A stretch of DNA of 64,000 bases from JAGDZR01 sp049115695 (GCA_049115695.1 JAGDZR010000014.1:1-64000), one strand, 5' to 3'; counted from the first letter of the stretch, positions 35,670 to 45,216 are shown. Numbers and translations are program-made. The notes: generated by a model from the letters alone, not told the origin.

Positions 35670-35777
35670 TGTTTTGACTAGAAATGAATGCTGTGTTGGA
35701 TTGATTTTAACGGATGGCAGGGAACAACGGTGATTTTAAATGTGTTGCCAATTTGAATCACCAAATTTAATAATCAA

Positions 35778-36425
35778 ATGAAAGTAGTATCTGTCAATAT
35801 TGGTGAAAAGCAAACGATTATCTGGAGAAAACAGGAAGTAACCACTGGGATTTTTAAGTACCCGGTTGATCATGCTATACGCCTTGAATCAGAAGATGTA
35901 GTTAACGATCATGTTGTTGATAGGAGATTTCATGGCGGAATCGATAAGGCTTGCTATCTTTTTTCCTTGGATCATTATGCGCACTACAAGGAGAGATTTC
36001 CTGATGCAACCTGGTCGATGGGCATGTTTGGTGAGAACATTACGGTGGATGGGCTTGTCGAGTCATCGTTGAAAATTGGATCGAGATATCGAGTAGGTAC
36101 GGCAGAAATAGAAATTTCTCAGCCCAGGCAGCCTTGCTCAAAATTAGGTGTACGCTTTGATGATCCTTTAGTCCTTAAGGAAATGATCAATAGTTATAAA
36201 TGTGGCAGCTATGTGCGCGTGATTCAGGCTGGAGATGTAACAGTTGGAGATGAGTTTGAATTGATCAGTGCTTCGGACGGACTTTCGATAAAAGACATTT
36301 TTCAGTTGTTGTACGGGAAACATATGATTGCCGAACTGGCAGGTGCAGCTGTAGCGGATGATCGACTAGCATCCAGTGCACGGGAAGAGCTTAAGAAGCG
36401 ATACACCAATATTGATCCCCAATAA
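35778..36425 (+). CDS. MOSC domain protein, YiiM-like
   Basis: A 215-residue soluble protein with a MOSC beta-barrel and a C-terminal helical extension (3-alpha). The conserved Cys is in QPRQPCSKLGVRF; other hallmarks are DRRFHGGIDKACYLF and GMFGENITVDGL. YiiM-type proteins bind molybdenum cofactor and reduce N-hydroxylated compounds with a partner reductase. It is not next to the molybdo-nitrate reductase (about 15 kb away), but both depend on the same cofactor. Start ATG at 35778 gives the standard MKVVSVNIG. Confidence 0.88.
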   Translation: MKVVSVNIGEKQTIIWRKQEVTTGIFKYPVDHAIRLESEDVVNDHVVDRRFHGGIDKACYLFSLDHYAHYKERFPDATWSMGMFGENITVDGLVESSLKIGSRYRVGTAEIEISQPRQPCSKLGVRFDDPLVLKEMINSYKCGSYVRVIQAGDVTVGDEFELISASDGLSIKDIFQLLYGKHMIAELAGAAVADDRLASSAREELKKRYTNIDPQ

Positions 36426-36579
36426 TCCCTCAAAGAGAAGTTTTCAAGTCCTGATTTTCGGGTAATTGAAAATGCAAACGATTGGATTTTGGCATTGGCC
36501 AAAGTACTGTAATGAATTGCCTCTTTTTTATTGAATTATTGTTAAAATGGTGGTTTGTTCATTCAAAAATCAAATCAAC

Positions 36580-38277
36580 ATGGAGAGCGTTTCTCTTGGA
36601 TGGGTCGATCTGGCCATCATTGTAGTTTACATTTTCGGCATCATTTGGTATGGTGTTTCCAAAGGGAAACAGGACTCATCTGAGGAGTATTTCCTTGCTG
36701 GCAGGAACATGACCTGGCCAATTGTTGGCATCTCTCTTTTTGCAGCCAACATCGGTAGCAATACTTTGATTGGACTTACATCTGATGCTTACCAGACCAA
36801 TACAGCAGTTTACAACTACGAATGGATGGCGGCCGTGGTACTTGTCTTTTTCGCGATCTTCTTCCTTCCTTTTTATCTGCAGTCAAAAGTCTACACCATG
36901 CCAGAGTTTCTGGAGAGAAGATACGACGTACGATCGAGGTATTATTTTTCATTTATCATGATCATCGGAAATGTGATCATTGACACTTCATCTGGTCTGT
37001 ATGCAGGGAATTTGATATTGAAAATCATATTTCCCGAGATAGACTCAACCTATATTATCATTGGATTGGCGTTAGCCGCTGCAGCCTACACCATACCCGG
37101 CGGATTATCGTCAGTGGTCCACACAGAGGTGATACAGGCCATGTTGCTGGTCCTTGGTTCGATTATTTTGACTTATTTCTGTGTGACCGAGGTAGGGGGA
37201 TGGACTGGTCTGATGTCTGGTCTTGACACGCTTCATGGGACTGGATATATTGATAAACCTTCCGGGGAGGTGTTTGATATGGCAGGACCAATTGATGATA
37301 GTCATATGCCCTGGACCGGGTTGCTCTTTGGTGTGCCGTTATTGGGATTTTACTTCTGGGCCAACAATCAATTTATGGTGCAGCGTGTACTCTCAGCCAA
37401 AGATTTGAACCACGGAAGATGGGGAGCGCTATTTGCAGGTCTGTTGAAGGTTCCCGTTATTTTCATCATGATATTTCCAGGAGTTATGGCAATCGTGCTG
37501 TTCTCAGATTTAGATATCAGTGGTCTCAATTACATGATTACCAATGATACGGGGCAGTCTGTAGTGTGTGAAAATCTAGCCGATTGCCCTAATATGACTT
37601 ATCCGGTTTTACTTTATCAATTATTGCCTACAGGTTTGTTGGGATTAGTTATCGCCGGTCTCCTAGCCGCAATGTCGTCCAGTATTTCAGCTACGCTCAA
37701 TTCAGCGTCTACTTTGATTACGATGGATTTTGTAAACAAGTTGAAGCCGGAATTGGATAGTAAAACTTTGGTACGAGTAGGGCAAGTAGCCACGGTAGTA
37801 CTTGTGTTGTGCGCGGCATTCTGGACTCAGTATATCGAGCAGATTTCAGATTCTCTCTGGGAGTATCTACAGCTTGTGCTTGGCTTTATCGCACCACCAG
37901 TGGTTGCAGTATTTGTGCTTGGACTATTTTGGAAACGCGCGAATGGTAATGGTGCCTTTGCCGCATTATTATCCGGAATGATGATTTCAATTTTTATCAT
38001 ATTCTCTTCCGTTTATGATTGGGTACCGGCTATTAATACACTTCATTTTTTGCATAAAGCGCCACTTCTGATGTTGAGTTGCATGCTTGTACATATTGTA
38101 GTGAGTTTGTCAAGTGCACCGCCGGAAGAATCTGTTGTGAAAACTCTCACGTGGAACATCTCACTCTTCCATCAAGAAACCAAAGAGTTAGAAGGGTTGC
38201 CATGGTATCAAAATTATAGGGTTCTGGCTGTTATCCTACTGGTCATCACTGGTGTTGTTGTAGCAATATTCTGGTAG
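36580..38277 (+). CDS. Sodium/solute symporter, SGLT family (probable sugar)
   Basis: A 565-residue inner-membrane carrier with about 14 helices. The start ATG at 36580 (MESVSLGWVDLAIIVVY) directly precedes helix 1; the frame is open 11 codons further. Family marks include SSEEYFLAGRNMTWPIVGISLFAANIGSNTLIGL (Na+ site on helix 1) and QRVLSAKDLNHGRWGALFAGLLK. The SGLT sugar branch is supported by this motif style and by the GH13 and ROK genes that follow with 3- and 7-base gaps. Sucrose is the likeliest substrate by operon logic, not by direct evidence. Confidence 0.87.
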   Translation: MESVSLGWVDLAIIVVYIFGIIWYGVSKGKQDSSEEYFLAGRNMTWPIVGISLFAANIGSNTLIGLTSDAYQTNTAVYNYEWMAAVVLVFFAIFFLPFYLQSKVYTMPEFLERRYDVRSRYYFSFIMIIGNVIIDTSSGLYAGNLILKIIFPEIDSTYIIIGLALAAAAYTIPGGLSSVVHTEVIQAMLLVLGSIILTYFCVTEVGGWTGLMSGLDTLHGTGYIDKPSGEVFDMAGPIDDSHMPWTGLLFGVPLLGFYFWANNQFMVQRVLSAKDLNHGRWGALFAGLLKVPVIFIMIFPGVMAIVLFSDLDISGLNYMITNDTGQSVVCENLADCPNMTYPVLLYQLLPTGLLGLVIAGLLAAMSSSISATLNSASTLITMDFVNKLKPELDSKTLVRVGQVATVVLVLCAAFWTQYIEQISDSLWEYLQLVLGFIAPPVVAVFVLGLFWKRANGNGAFAALLSGMMISIFIIFSSVYDWVPAINTLHFLHKAPLLMLSCMLVHIVVSLSSAPPEESVVKTLTWNISLFHQETKELEGLPWYQNYRVLAVILLVITGVVVAIFW

Positions 38278-38280
38278 CAA

Positions 38281-40206
38281 ATGTCTACTTCTAAGCCGTC
38301 TAACCTATTGCTGAAAATACTGGAAAAGCCAGAACTATCAGTAATGTCTGATTTATTCAGGCATAGATTGTCGTTTCATTTTCACAAGTTGTACGGTTTG
38401 TTTGAACGGTTGTACGGGTCGGATCAGCTTGAATCACTCATGACAAAACTGGTTGTCATGCTGGCCAACTCGTTTAGCGAACGTTCCGAAGAACTCAAAG
38501 ACATAGATTGTTCCCGGGAACAAAATCGAAAATGGTTTTTGAGCAATGAGTTGGTAGGTATGATGCTTTATACTTCAAGGTTTAGCGGAGACATAAAATC
38601 ATTGCAAAAACGACTTAGCTACTTTGAGGATCTTGGTATCAACCTGCTCCATCTGATGCCAATCCTGTATTGCCCTCCAGCTCATAATGATGGGGGTTAT
38701 GCTGTTTCCGACTACAAACGAGTCGATCCTGACCTGGGTGACATGGAAGATGTCAGGCGACTAACTAAACATCTGCGCAAAAGGGAGATGCTTTTGATGC
38801 TTGATTTGGTAGTCAATCATACTTCGAATGAACATGAATGGGCAATGAGAGCCAAAGCAGGAGAAAAGGAGTATGAGGACTATTACTATTTCTATCCAGA
38901 TCGAGATGTACCGGATCAGATGGATGCGACAATGCCGGAAATATTTCCTGAAACATCTTCAGGGAGCTTTACGCATGTACCTGAATTGGATAAATGGGTC
39001 ATGACTGTCTTTCACGATTATCAATGGGATTTGAACTACACTAATCCTGCGGTATTCATTTCGATGACCGAAAATATGCTGTTTCTGGCAAATCAGGGTG
39101 TAGATATAGTGCGGTTAGATGCCCTCGCTTTTATGTGGAAACAAATGGGCACCACATCTCAAAACCTGGAAGAAGCTCATTTGCTGGTTCAGGCCATGAA
39201 ATCATGTGTAGATATTGTCGCGCCAGGGCTTCTCTTACTGGCGGAGGCAATTGTGGCGCCTAATGAAATAGTTAAATATTTTGGTGAAGGAAACGCTGCA
39301 GGAAATGAATGTGATTTAGCATATAATGCCACATTGATGACATTGCTGTGGGATGCTGTGGCCACAAAAAATAACCGATTACTTAATGCCACTTTGGACA
39401 ATATTCCTTCCAGGCCAGCTGGAGTTAGCTGGCTAAATTACGTTAGATGTCATGATGATATAGGCCTTGGTTATGATGATCAACATGCTGCATGGGCTGG
39501 TTATGACGCACATATGCATCGAAAGTTTCTGATTGATTTTTATACGCAGAAAATTGACTGGTCATTCGCCAGAGGCAAGCCATTTATGGAGCGTGATGAT
39601 GGTGATGTGCGGATATCGGGATCATTGGCATCTTTGGCTGGTTTGGAAGCAGCCCTTGAAAAGGGAGATAAGCCATTGATAGCGCTGGCCACCGACAGAA
39701 TACTTATGCTGCATGCCATAATTCTGAGCTATGGAGGTATACCTATGTTGTATATGGGTGATGAGTTAGGGTTTACCAATGATTATTTATACCATGAAAT
39801 TCCAGATCAGCAGCATGATAACCGCTGGATGCATCGCCCCAAAATGAATTGGGACCGTGAAAAAAGGAAGACCGATCTGGATACCATAGAGGGTAGCATT
39901 TACCAAGGGCTTGTTGAACTTATAGCCTTACGGAAAAATCTAACTGCATTTTCAGACCATCACATTTCTGAACGAATATGGTGTCATTCACAACATTTAC
40001 TGGCTTATACCCGGCATGACGAGGAGTCAAAGGTATTCTGTTTGTTTAATCTCAATGATCAAATTGAGACCTTGCAAGCTTCAGTGGTTCAAGCGGAACT
40101 TGCTGGCAATGACCAAACACTTGTAGATTTGATATCAGGGAAGACTCTAAAGGGTGAACACATTCTATTGAGCCCTTATGCTGTGATGTGGATTGTTGCT
40201 AAATAA
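38281..40206 (+). CDS. Amylosucrase-like GH13 (subfamily 4) enzyme
   Basis: A 641-residue enzyme without a signal peptide. The barrel carries the catalytic triad in contexts typical of amylosucrase: nucleophile Asp in DIVRLDALAFMWK, acid/base Glu in LLLAEAIVAPNE, and transition-state Asp in VRCHDDIGLGYDD. LVVNHTSNEHEWA is the conserved region I. The helical N-terminal domain (1-85) is also as in amylosucrase. The family splits sucrose, moving glucose to an alpha-1,4 chain and releasing fructose. Sucrose hydrolase or another sucrose-active member cannot be excluded. It is flanked by a symporter and a ROK kinase in one operon. Confidence 0.87.
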   Translation: MSTSKPSNLLLKILEKPELSVMSDLFRHRLSFHFHKLYGLFERLYGSDQLESLMTKLVVMLANSFSERSEELKDIDCSREQNRKWFLSNELVGMMLYTSRFSGDIKSLQKRLSYFEDLGINLLHLMPILYCPPAHNDGGYAVSDYKRVDPDLGDMEDVRRLTKHLRKREMLLMLDLVVNHTSNEHEWAMRAKAGEKEYEDYYYFYPDRDVPDQMDATMPEIFPETSSGSFTHVPELDKWVMTVFHDYQWDLNYTNPAVFISMTENMLFLANQGVDIVRLDALAFMWKQMGTTSQNLEEAHLLVQAMKSCVDIVAPGLLLLAEAIVAPNEIVKYFGEGNAAGNECDLAYNATLMTLLWDAVATKNNRLLNATLDNIPSRPAGVSWLNYVRCHDDIGLGYDDQHAAWAGYDAHMHRKFLIDFYTQKIDWSFARGKPFMERDDGDVRISGSLASLAGLEAALEKGDKPLIALATDRILMLHAIILSYGGIPMLYMGDELGFTNDYLYHEIPDQQHDNRWMHRPKMNWDREKRKTDLDTIEGSIYQGLVELIALRKNLTAFSDHHISERIWCHSQHLLAYTRHDEESKVFCLFNLNDQIETLQASVVQAELAGNDQTLVDLISGKTLKGEHILLSPYAVMWIVAK

Positions 40207-40213
40207 AAACTAA

Positions 40214-41119
40214 ATGATGATTTGGGGAATTGACCTTGGAGGAACGAAAATAGAAGGAGTCATACTTAAGAGTGCCGACGAACCTGATGTGCTTCTGCGA
40301 AAAAGAATAGATACTGAGGCGAGTGGAGGTTATCAGCATATTCTGGGACGAATCAAAAAGCTCGTAGATGATATGAGTAATGAATCGGGGGAGCGACCAT
40401 CAGCTCTGGGAATAGGAACGCCAGGCGCATTGGATCCGAATACTAAAAAGCTCAAAAACAGTAATACCACGTGCCTCAATGGTGAACTTTTTCAAGAGGA
40501 TTTGGAGGGTTTGTTGCAGATTCCTGTCAAAATGGCCAATGATGCCAATTGCTTTGCCTTGGCGGAGGCCAGAATGGGTGCTGTAAAATCAGAAATACCT
40601 GATGCTAAAGTTGTCTTTGGCGTCATACTGGGAACTGGAGTCGGAGGAGGCGTTGTAGTGAACGGGGAAGTCATTAATGGACGCCATGGCATTGGAGGTG
40701 AATGGGGTCACAACTTTCTTGATGAATCAGGAGGGGACTGCTATTGTGGTAAAGTAGGCTGTGTGGAAAAAGTAATCTCTGGGAAAAATCTAGAGCGATA
40801 TCATCACGAGACCTTTGGTGAGGAACTTAAGCTCAGAACGATCTATCAGCAACACCTGGATGGAAATAATCCGGACGCTTCACATACAATTAACAGATTG
40901 ATAACCATGTTTGGTAAGGCCATTGCGGTAGTGGTTAATATCTTGGACCCAGATGCCATAGTCCTCGGAGGAGGAGTCGGTAATATTGACCTGCTATATA
41001 CAGAAGGAGTGAAAGAAGCACAGAGGCATGTTTTCAACCCCGAACTCAATACCCGATTTTTGAAACCGGCACTTGGAGATAGTGCGGGAGTCTTCGGGGC
41101 AGCATTTCTGGTTGCCTGA
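40214..41119 (+). CDS. ROK-family sugar kinase, probable fructokinase
   Basis: A 301-residue cytosolic kinase. The ATP phosphate-binding motif is GIDLGGTKIEG. The sugar site is in ANDANCFALAEA, with GEWGHNFL. The zinc motif is CYCGKVGCVE. ROK kinases phosphorylate glucose, fructose, mannose or N-acetyl sugars. Placement seven bases after the amylosucrase-like gene, whose by-product would be fructose, favours fructokinase (inference). A double ATG at the start makes the first codon uncertain by one residue. Confidence 0.87.
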   Translation: MMIWGIDLGGTKIEGVILKSADEPDVLLRKRIDTEASGGYQHILGRIKKLVDDMSNESGERPSALGIGTPGALDPNTKKLKNSNTTCLNGELFQEDLEGLLQIPVKMANDANCFALAEARMGAVKSEIPDAKVVFGVILGTGVGGGVVVNGEVINGRHGIGGEWGHNFLDESGGDCYCGKVGCVEKVISGKNLERYHHETFGEELKLRTIYQQHLDGNNPDASHTINRLITMFGKAIAVVVNILDPDAIVLGGGVGNIDLLYTEGVKEAQRHVFNPELNTRFLKPALGDSAGVFGAAFLVA

Positions 41120-41124
41120 TAAAT

Positions 41125-42189
41125 GTGAAAAACGCAAAAATAGTATATCAGTCACTTGATAGACTTTACGATCGATCAAAACGTGAGCCCTTGGATAATG
41201 ACTCGCGCTGGGTGATTTTCAGTGATCTGCATATGGGTGATGGCAGCTCGTCAGATGACTTTTTGCCTAACGCCCAACTCTTTCATACTGCTGCGAGGAA
41301 TTATTACCTAAAGAATGACTTCAGTCTTATTTTGAACGGAGACATTGAAGAATTACAACGATATACCTGGACAAAGATCTACCGACAATGGAAAAAGACT
41401 TTTGAGCTGTTTGAAGATTTTGCGAACAAAACTCAACTTGTAAAGACCATTGGAAATCATGATCTCAAACTGGGAGTTACAGAACCGCTTCCTTATGACT
41501 ATTTTCTGACCGAAGGGTTTCGGTTAGGCTATGGAGAAAATGACCTGTTTGTTTTTCATGGTCATCAGGCTTCAAAAAAGTATCAGCAGCGGAATGAGTG
41601 GGTTGGATTTACGTTAAAATATTTTGCCAATCCTTTGGGTATTAAGAACTATTCGGTTTCTCATTCTTCAACCAAGCAATTCAAGATAGAAAAGCGGGTT
41701 TACAGATATTCAACACACAACAAGCGAATTAGTATTATTGGTCATACCCACAGACCATTGTTTGAATCACAACATAAAGGAGACAGACTCAAACACATGA
41801 TTGAGGAACTTTGCCGGAAATTGTCACAAAACGAAACAGAAAATATTGCCGAAATAATTACCAGCATTAAATCCTACAAAAAGGAACTTCAGGCTCATTA
41901 CCGGAAAGACGGACAAAACAGCTTCAAAAGTTATGTTTATGATGCCGTTTTTAATATTCCGTGCGTTTTTAATTCTGGTTCCGTGATTGGGAAAAGAGGA
42001 ATGACCTGCCTCGAGATTGAAAAAGGTGAAATAAGATTGGTTCATTGGTTTAATAAGCACATCTCACCCAAATATTTGCAAAGAACAGGGTACGAACCTA
42101 GACAGTTGGATAAAACAGAGTTCTACCGAATGGTCATTAATCAGGAAACTTTAGACTATATTTTCGCTAGGATCAACTATTTGACATAG
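41125..42189 (+). CDS. Calcineurin-like metallophosphoesterase
   Basis: A 354-residue protein starting with GTG at 41125, directly after the kinase gene; an ATG two bases upstream is out of frame. The two-metal site is visible as FSDLHMGDG, LNGDIEEL, TIGNHDLKLG, VFHGHQ and GHTHRPLFE. No signal peptide. A helical insertion of about 60 residues follows GHTHRP and the last domain is basic. The substrate could be a nucleotide, phospholipid (LpxH-like) or phosphoprotein. It is the fourth gene of the sugar operon by spacing, but its role there is unclear. Confidence 0.85.
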   Translation: MKNAKIVYQSLDRLYDRSKREPLDNDSRWVIFSDLHMGDGSSSDDFLPNAQLFHTAARNYYLKNDFSLILNGDIEELQRYTWTKIYRQWKKTFELFEDFANKTQLVKTIGNHDLKLGVTEPLPYDYFLTEGFRLGYGENDLFVFHGHQASKKYQQRNEWVGFTLKYFANPLGIKNYSVSHSSTKQFKIEKRVYRYSTHNKRISIIGHTHRPLFESQHKGDRLKHMIEELCRKLSQNETENIAEIITSIKSYKKELQAHYRKDGQNSFKSYVYDAVFNIPCVFNSGSVIGKRGMTCLEIEKGEIRLVHWFNKHISPKYLQRTGYEPRQLDKTEFYRMVINQETLDYIFARINYLT

Positions 42190-42191
42190 TT

Positions 42192-43127
42192 ATGAATAAA
42201 TTTCTGGGTGCATTAGCATTAATTGTTTTGATGAGCTGTGGAAAATCAGAATCTCAAAAAGAGGAAAATGAGTCACAAGAAGTAGTGGAGGTCAAGCCTA
42301 ACATAAATCTTGATATTCAGGGACATAGAGGCGCCAGAGGGCTATTGCCTGAAAATACAGTTATTGGATTCAAACGAGCCCTGGATCTTGGTGTCAATAC
42401 ACTGGAATTGGATGTTGTCATCACCAAAGACAATCGAGTGTTGGTAAGTCATGATCCTTATATGTCTGCGGAAATCTGCATGCATGATGAGACAGGAATC
42501 ATTGATGAAGCAGATCAGATGGAGCATAATATTTACGAAATGACCTATGCTGAAACGCAGCAATATAATTGTGGAAGTAAAATGCATCCACGATTTAAAT
42601 TTCAGGGAAAGGTTAATGCTACCAAGCCACTGCTTTCGACAGTCTTTTCCACAATCGAGAGGTATGCTAGCCAAAATAATATTGGGGCCTTCAACTATAA
42701 TATTGAAATCAAGAGCAGCGAAGAGCTGGAAGGAGAGTTTTTCCCTTCTCCAGAAGCTTTGGCACAGTTGGTATATGATGAAATTGAAGGCATAATTGAT
42801 TGGAATAGGGTGCGCATTCAGTCTTTCGATTTTCGCGTACTCCAGATTTTTAACAAAACATATCCTAATGTTGAGCTTGGGGCATTGGTTGAGGATGAAG
42901 GATCATGGCAGTCCTTCCTGGACAAATTAGGCTTCACACCTCAGGTATACAGTTGTGATTTTCCGCTGTTGACGGAGGAAATGGTAAAGGCTCTGCAAGC
43001 AAAAGGTATAAAGGTCATTCCCTGGACCATCAATGAACCGGAAGACATGACCAGAATTGTCAATTGGGGTGTGGATGGTATCATTACCGACTATCCTGAT
43101 AAGGCAATAGCTTTATTCAAGCCTTAG
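42192..43127 (+). CDS. Glycerophosphodiester phosphodiesterase, lipoprotein
   Basis: A 311-residue predicted lipoprotein (LIVLMSC, Cys17) with a charged linker then a GDPD TIM barrel from about residue 38. The catalytic His and metal ligands are in GHRGARGLLPENTV, LELDVVITKD and VLVSHDPYM. The closing part is TINEPEDMTRIVNWGVDGIITDYP. It hydrolyses glycerophosphodiesters from lipids to glycerol-3-phosphate and alcohols at the envelope. Two bases separate it from the metallophosphoesterase, so the two phosphodiesterases are probably co-transcribed. Confidence 0.92.
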   Translation: MNKFLGALALIVLMSCGKSESQKEENESQEVVEVKPNINLDIQGHRGARGLLPENTVIGFKRALDLGVNTLELDVVITKDNRVLVSHDPYMSAEICMHDETGIIDEADQMEHNIYEMTYAETQQYNCGSKMHPRFKFQGKVNATKPLLSTVFSTIERYASQNNIGAFNYNIEIKSSEELEGEFFPSPEALAQLVYDEIEGIIDWNRVRIQSFDFRVLQIFNKTYPNVELGALVEDEGSWQSFLDKLGFTPQVYSCDFPLLTEEMVKALQAKGIKVIPWTINEPEDMTRIVNWGVDGIITDYPDKAIALFKP

Positions 43128-43135
43128 GAAAAGTT

Positions 43136-43153
43136 GTCAAGGTGCACCTTGAC
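43136..43153. terminator. Perfect 18-base palindrome between convergent genes
   Basis: GTCAAGGTGCACCTTGAC lies 9 bases after the GDPD stop and 12 bases after the stop of the minus-strand GNAT gene. It has no T-run. Placement suggests a shared transcription-end structure; a dimeric protein site is the alternative. Confidence 0.4.
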
Positions 43154-43164
43154 CTTAAGCGACA

Positions 43165-43659
43165 TTATCCAGGTTGAGTGCTGGTGCTCTCAGCTAATTC
43201 CATTTCCAGCTCGACCATATCCGTGCACTGATTGCCATTTTCATAAATGGGTTCCGGGTAATTGTTTGTAAAGAAATCTTTAACCACTCGTTGGATCTCA
43301 AATCCCATATTCTGATAAAAAGTCAATTGACCTATACTCGTATTACCCGTTCCGATCTTTATTCGCTTTAGGTTTCGTTCTTTGGCAATCTCTACTGCCT
43401 TCAACAGCATTTCTTTACCATATCCCATTCCCTGTGATGTTGGTTGCACGGCAATGTTCTTTACTTCCATGGTGTCATGGCTGATTCCGACAATTACGAT
43501 AATGCCAACTAAGTCTTGACCAATATAACCCCCAAGAATTTCACTGCTACCTATATACTCGCTGATTTTCTTTTTGCAAGGATCAGCCAGTAGTAAAAGA
43601 TCAATCGGGGTTTCATCGGCAGATAGTGGCTTAATGGTGAGTGAAGCCTGCTGATTCAT
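43165..43659 (-). CDS. GNAT family N-acetyltransferase
   Basis: A 164-residue GNAT. The frame is open to 43803, but the first 48 residues do not fit the family, and the ATG at 43659 (MNQQASLTIKPLSADE) is a natural start. Motif A is VQPTSQGMGYGKEMLLKAVEIA, after a VKNIAV strand, and FYQNMGFEI is motif B. The substrate is unknown. It is transcribed away from the nitrate locus and its upstream region shares the TACGTA array, so it might also be under that control. Confidence 0.87.
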   Translation of the reverse strand: MNQQASLTIKPLSADETPIDLLLLADPCKKKISEYIGSSEILGGYIGQDLVGIIVIVGISHDTMEVKNIAVQPTSQGMGYGKEMLLKAVEIAKERNLKRIKIGTGNTSIGQLTFYQNMGFEIQRVVKDFFTNNYPEPIYENGNQCTDMVELEMELAESTSTQPG

Positions 43660-43793
43660 ATAACTAGTTATTTTCCCAAGTCCGTTAATGGTCGGACTGT
43701 TGTTAATACTATAACGACCAAAAAGGTAAACACCCCCATTTAATATTTTTCTTATTGCCAAAAGATTTTGGACATTAAAAATATTGCAATACC

Positions 43794-43946
43794 TACGTAG
43801 CACTTCGTGTCATCTCTTAAAAATCTCACACTACGTAGAGCGAAAAGGGTGATTGCGTCTAAAAATACGTATAAAATACTTATTGAATACGTATATAATA
43901 CGTATTAATACTTAGTTTTGTGGTGATCACTACCTAATAATACGTA
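43794..43946. promoter_or_regulatory. Array of six TACGTA palindromes upstream of the nitrate porin/transport operon
   Basis: TACGTA occurs at 43794, 43832, 43866, 43888, 43899 and 43941. Spacings are 38, 34, 22, 11 and 42 bases, most close to whole helical turns. Three are ATACGTAT and two CTACGTAG. A -7 type box TAGTTTTG is at 43913-43920 without a clear TTG -33 element, as expected of an activator-dependent promoter. The last site lies between it and the ATG at 43954. The same motif clusters before the nitrate reductase gene. Confidence 0.7.
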
Positions 43947-43953
43947 GAAAGAC

Positions 43954-45216
43954 ATGAAAAAACTCTTATTAATCAGTGCATTTGCTATAAGCAGTCTATC
44001 GGTATTGGCTCAGTTTAGCATAACGGGGGAAATCAGACCAAGATCTGAATTTCGCAATGGATTCAAGAAATTGAATAGTGACGCTACAGCGCCAGCGTTT
44101 TTTACAGAGCAGCGCAGTAGAATATATATGGACTATAAGTCTGATCAGTATGTGGTGAGGATATCACTTCAAGACATACGTATATGGGGTGATACTCCCC
44201 AAATATTCAAAGCTGATAATGGCATGACGGCCATTAGTGAGGCTTGGGGTTTGGTGAGGTTTACACCAAAAGTTGGCTTAAAGATTGGAAGACAAATCAT
44301 TAGTTATGACAATCAAAGATATTTAGGGGGTCTTGAGTGGGCACAGCAAGGTCGGAGACATGATGCCGTGGTGTTGCAGCTTGAAGATGGAGACAAAAAG
44401 CTCAAATTCCATCTTGGAGCAGCCTATAACCAAAGTGGAACTATCCCGGAACCCAAGAAGGTGTTTGGAAATGACTACTTAGATGTGGCCAATTATAAGG
44501 CGATGCAGTATGCCTGGTTCCACAAGGATTTTGAAGGTGGGGGACTTTCAGTTTTAGCCTTTAATGAAAGCAAACAATATGCTACCACAGCTGATAGCAT
44601 CAGTATGAGGCAGACATTGGGAGCGGTGGCGAGCAAAGCGGTGGCAGGAATCAAACTAGCAGGCGAGGGTTATTACCAAACAGGAAAAGTGGGATTGACA
44701 GATGTGAGTGCCTTCATGTTTGACTTCAATGCTACTTTTAAAACTTCCATTACGCCGATTACGGTTGGTTATCAGTATCTGTCGGGTTCAGAATCAGGAG
44801 CCACAGAGATTAATCATTTCACGCCTGCATATGGCACCAACCATATGCATAATGGATTCATGGATTATTTCTATGTGGGTAATCCGCATGGCAATGCCGG
44901 CCTTCAGGACATCTACGTCAAAACCAAATTTAAAGCCGGGGAAAAGGGTGTGTTGATTGGCCATGCCCATCAATTCATGTCTGCATCGACAGTATTGGAT
45001 GGAGAAGGAGCTTCTATGAGCAGTTCTTTTGGAACTGAAGTTGATTTGGTGTACGCATTGAAGTTAAATCCAGCAACGACTATCAACGTCGGCTATTCTC
45101 ATTTGATTGGCACGGAGACACTTCAGGCAGTTAAAGGAGGGGATCATCAGTCACTCAACAATTGGGCATGGGTGATGATCACTGTCAAGCCAAAATTTTT
45201 CGAATCAACTAACTAA
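43954..45216 (+). CDS. Outer-membrane porin, alginate-export/nitrate-porin-like
   Basis: A 420-residue protein with a signal peptide (to about VLAQ) and alternating amphipathic strands through to the end, typical of an 18-strand-type barrel of the alginate_exp family (ITGEIRPRSEFRNGF, RIYMDYKSDQYVVRISLQD, LKIGRQIISYDNQRYLGG). It is the first gene before the nitrate ABC transporter and shares its promoter, so nitrate or nitrite entry across the outer membrane is the likely job, by context only. Fourteen bases separate it from nrtA. Confidence 0.82.
   Translation: MKKLLLISAFAISSLSVLAQFSITGEIRPRSEFRNGFKKLNSDATAPAFFTEQRSRIYMDYKSDQYVVRISLQDIRIWGDTPQIFKADNGMTAISEAWGLVRFTPKVGLKIGRQIISYDNQRYLGGLEWAQQGRRHDAVVLQLEDGDKKLKFHLGAAYNQSGTIPEPKKVFGNDYLDVANYKAMQYAWFHKDFEGGGLSVLAFNESKQYATTADSISMRQTLGAVASKAVAGIKLAGEGYYQTGKVGLTDVSAFMFDFNATFKTSITPITVGYQYLSGSESGATEINHFTPAYGTNHMHNGFMDYFYVGNPHGNAGLQDIYVKTKFKAGEKGVLIGHAHQFMSASTVLDGEGASMSSSFGTEVDLVYALKLNPATTINVGYSHLIGTETLQAVKGGDHQSLNNWAWVMITVKPKFFESTN

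Noticed and set aside
43660..43803. 48-residue N-terminal extension of the GNAT protein
   Set aside because: Does not fit the family, overlaps the TACGTA region, and a normal ATG lies at 43659.
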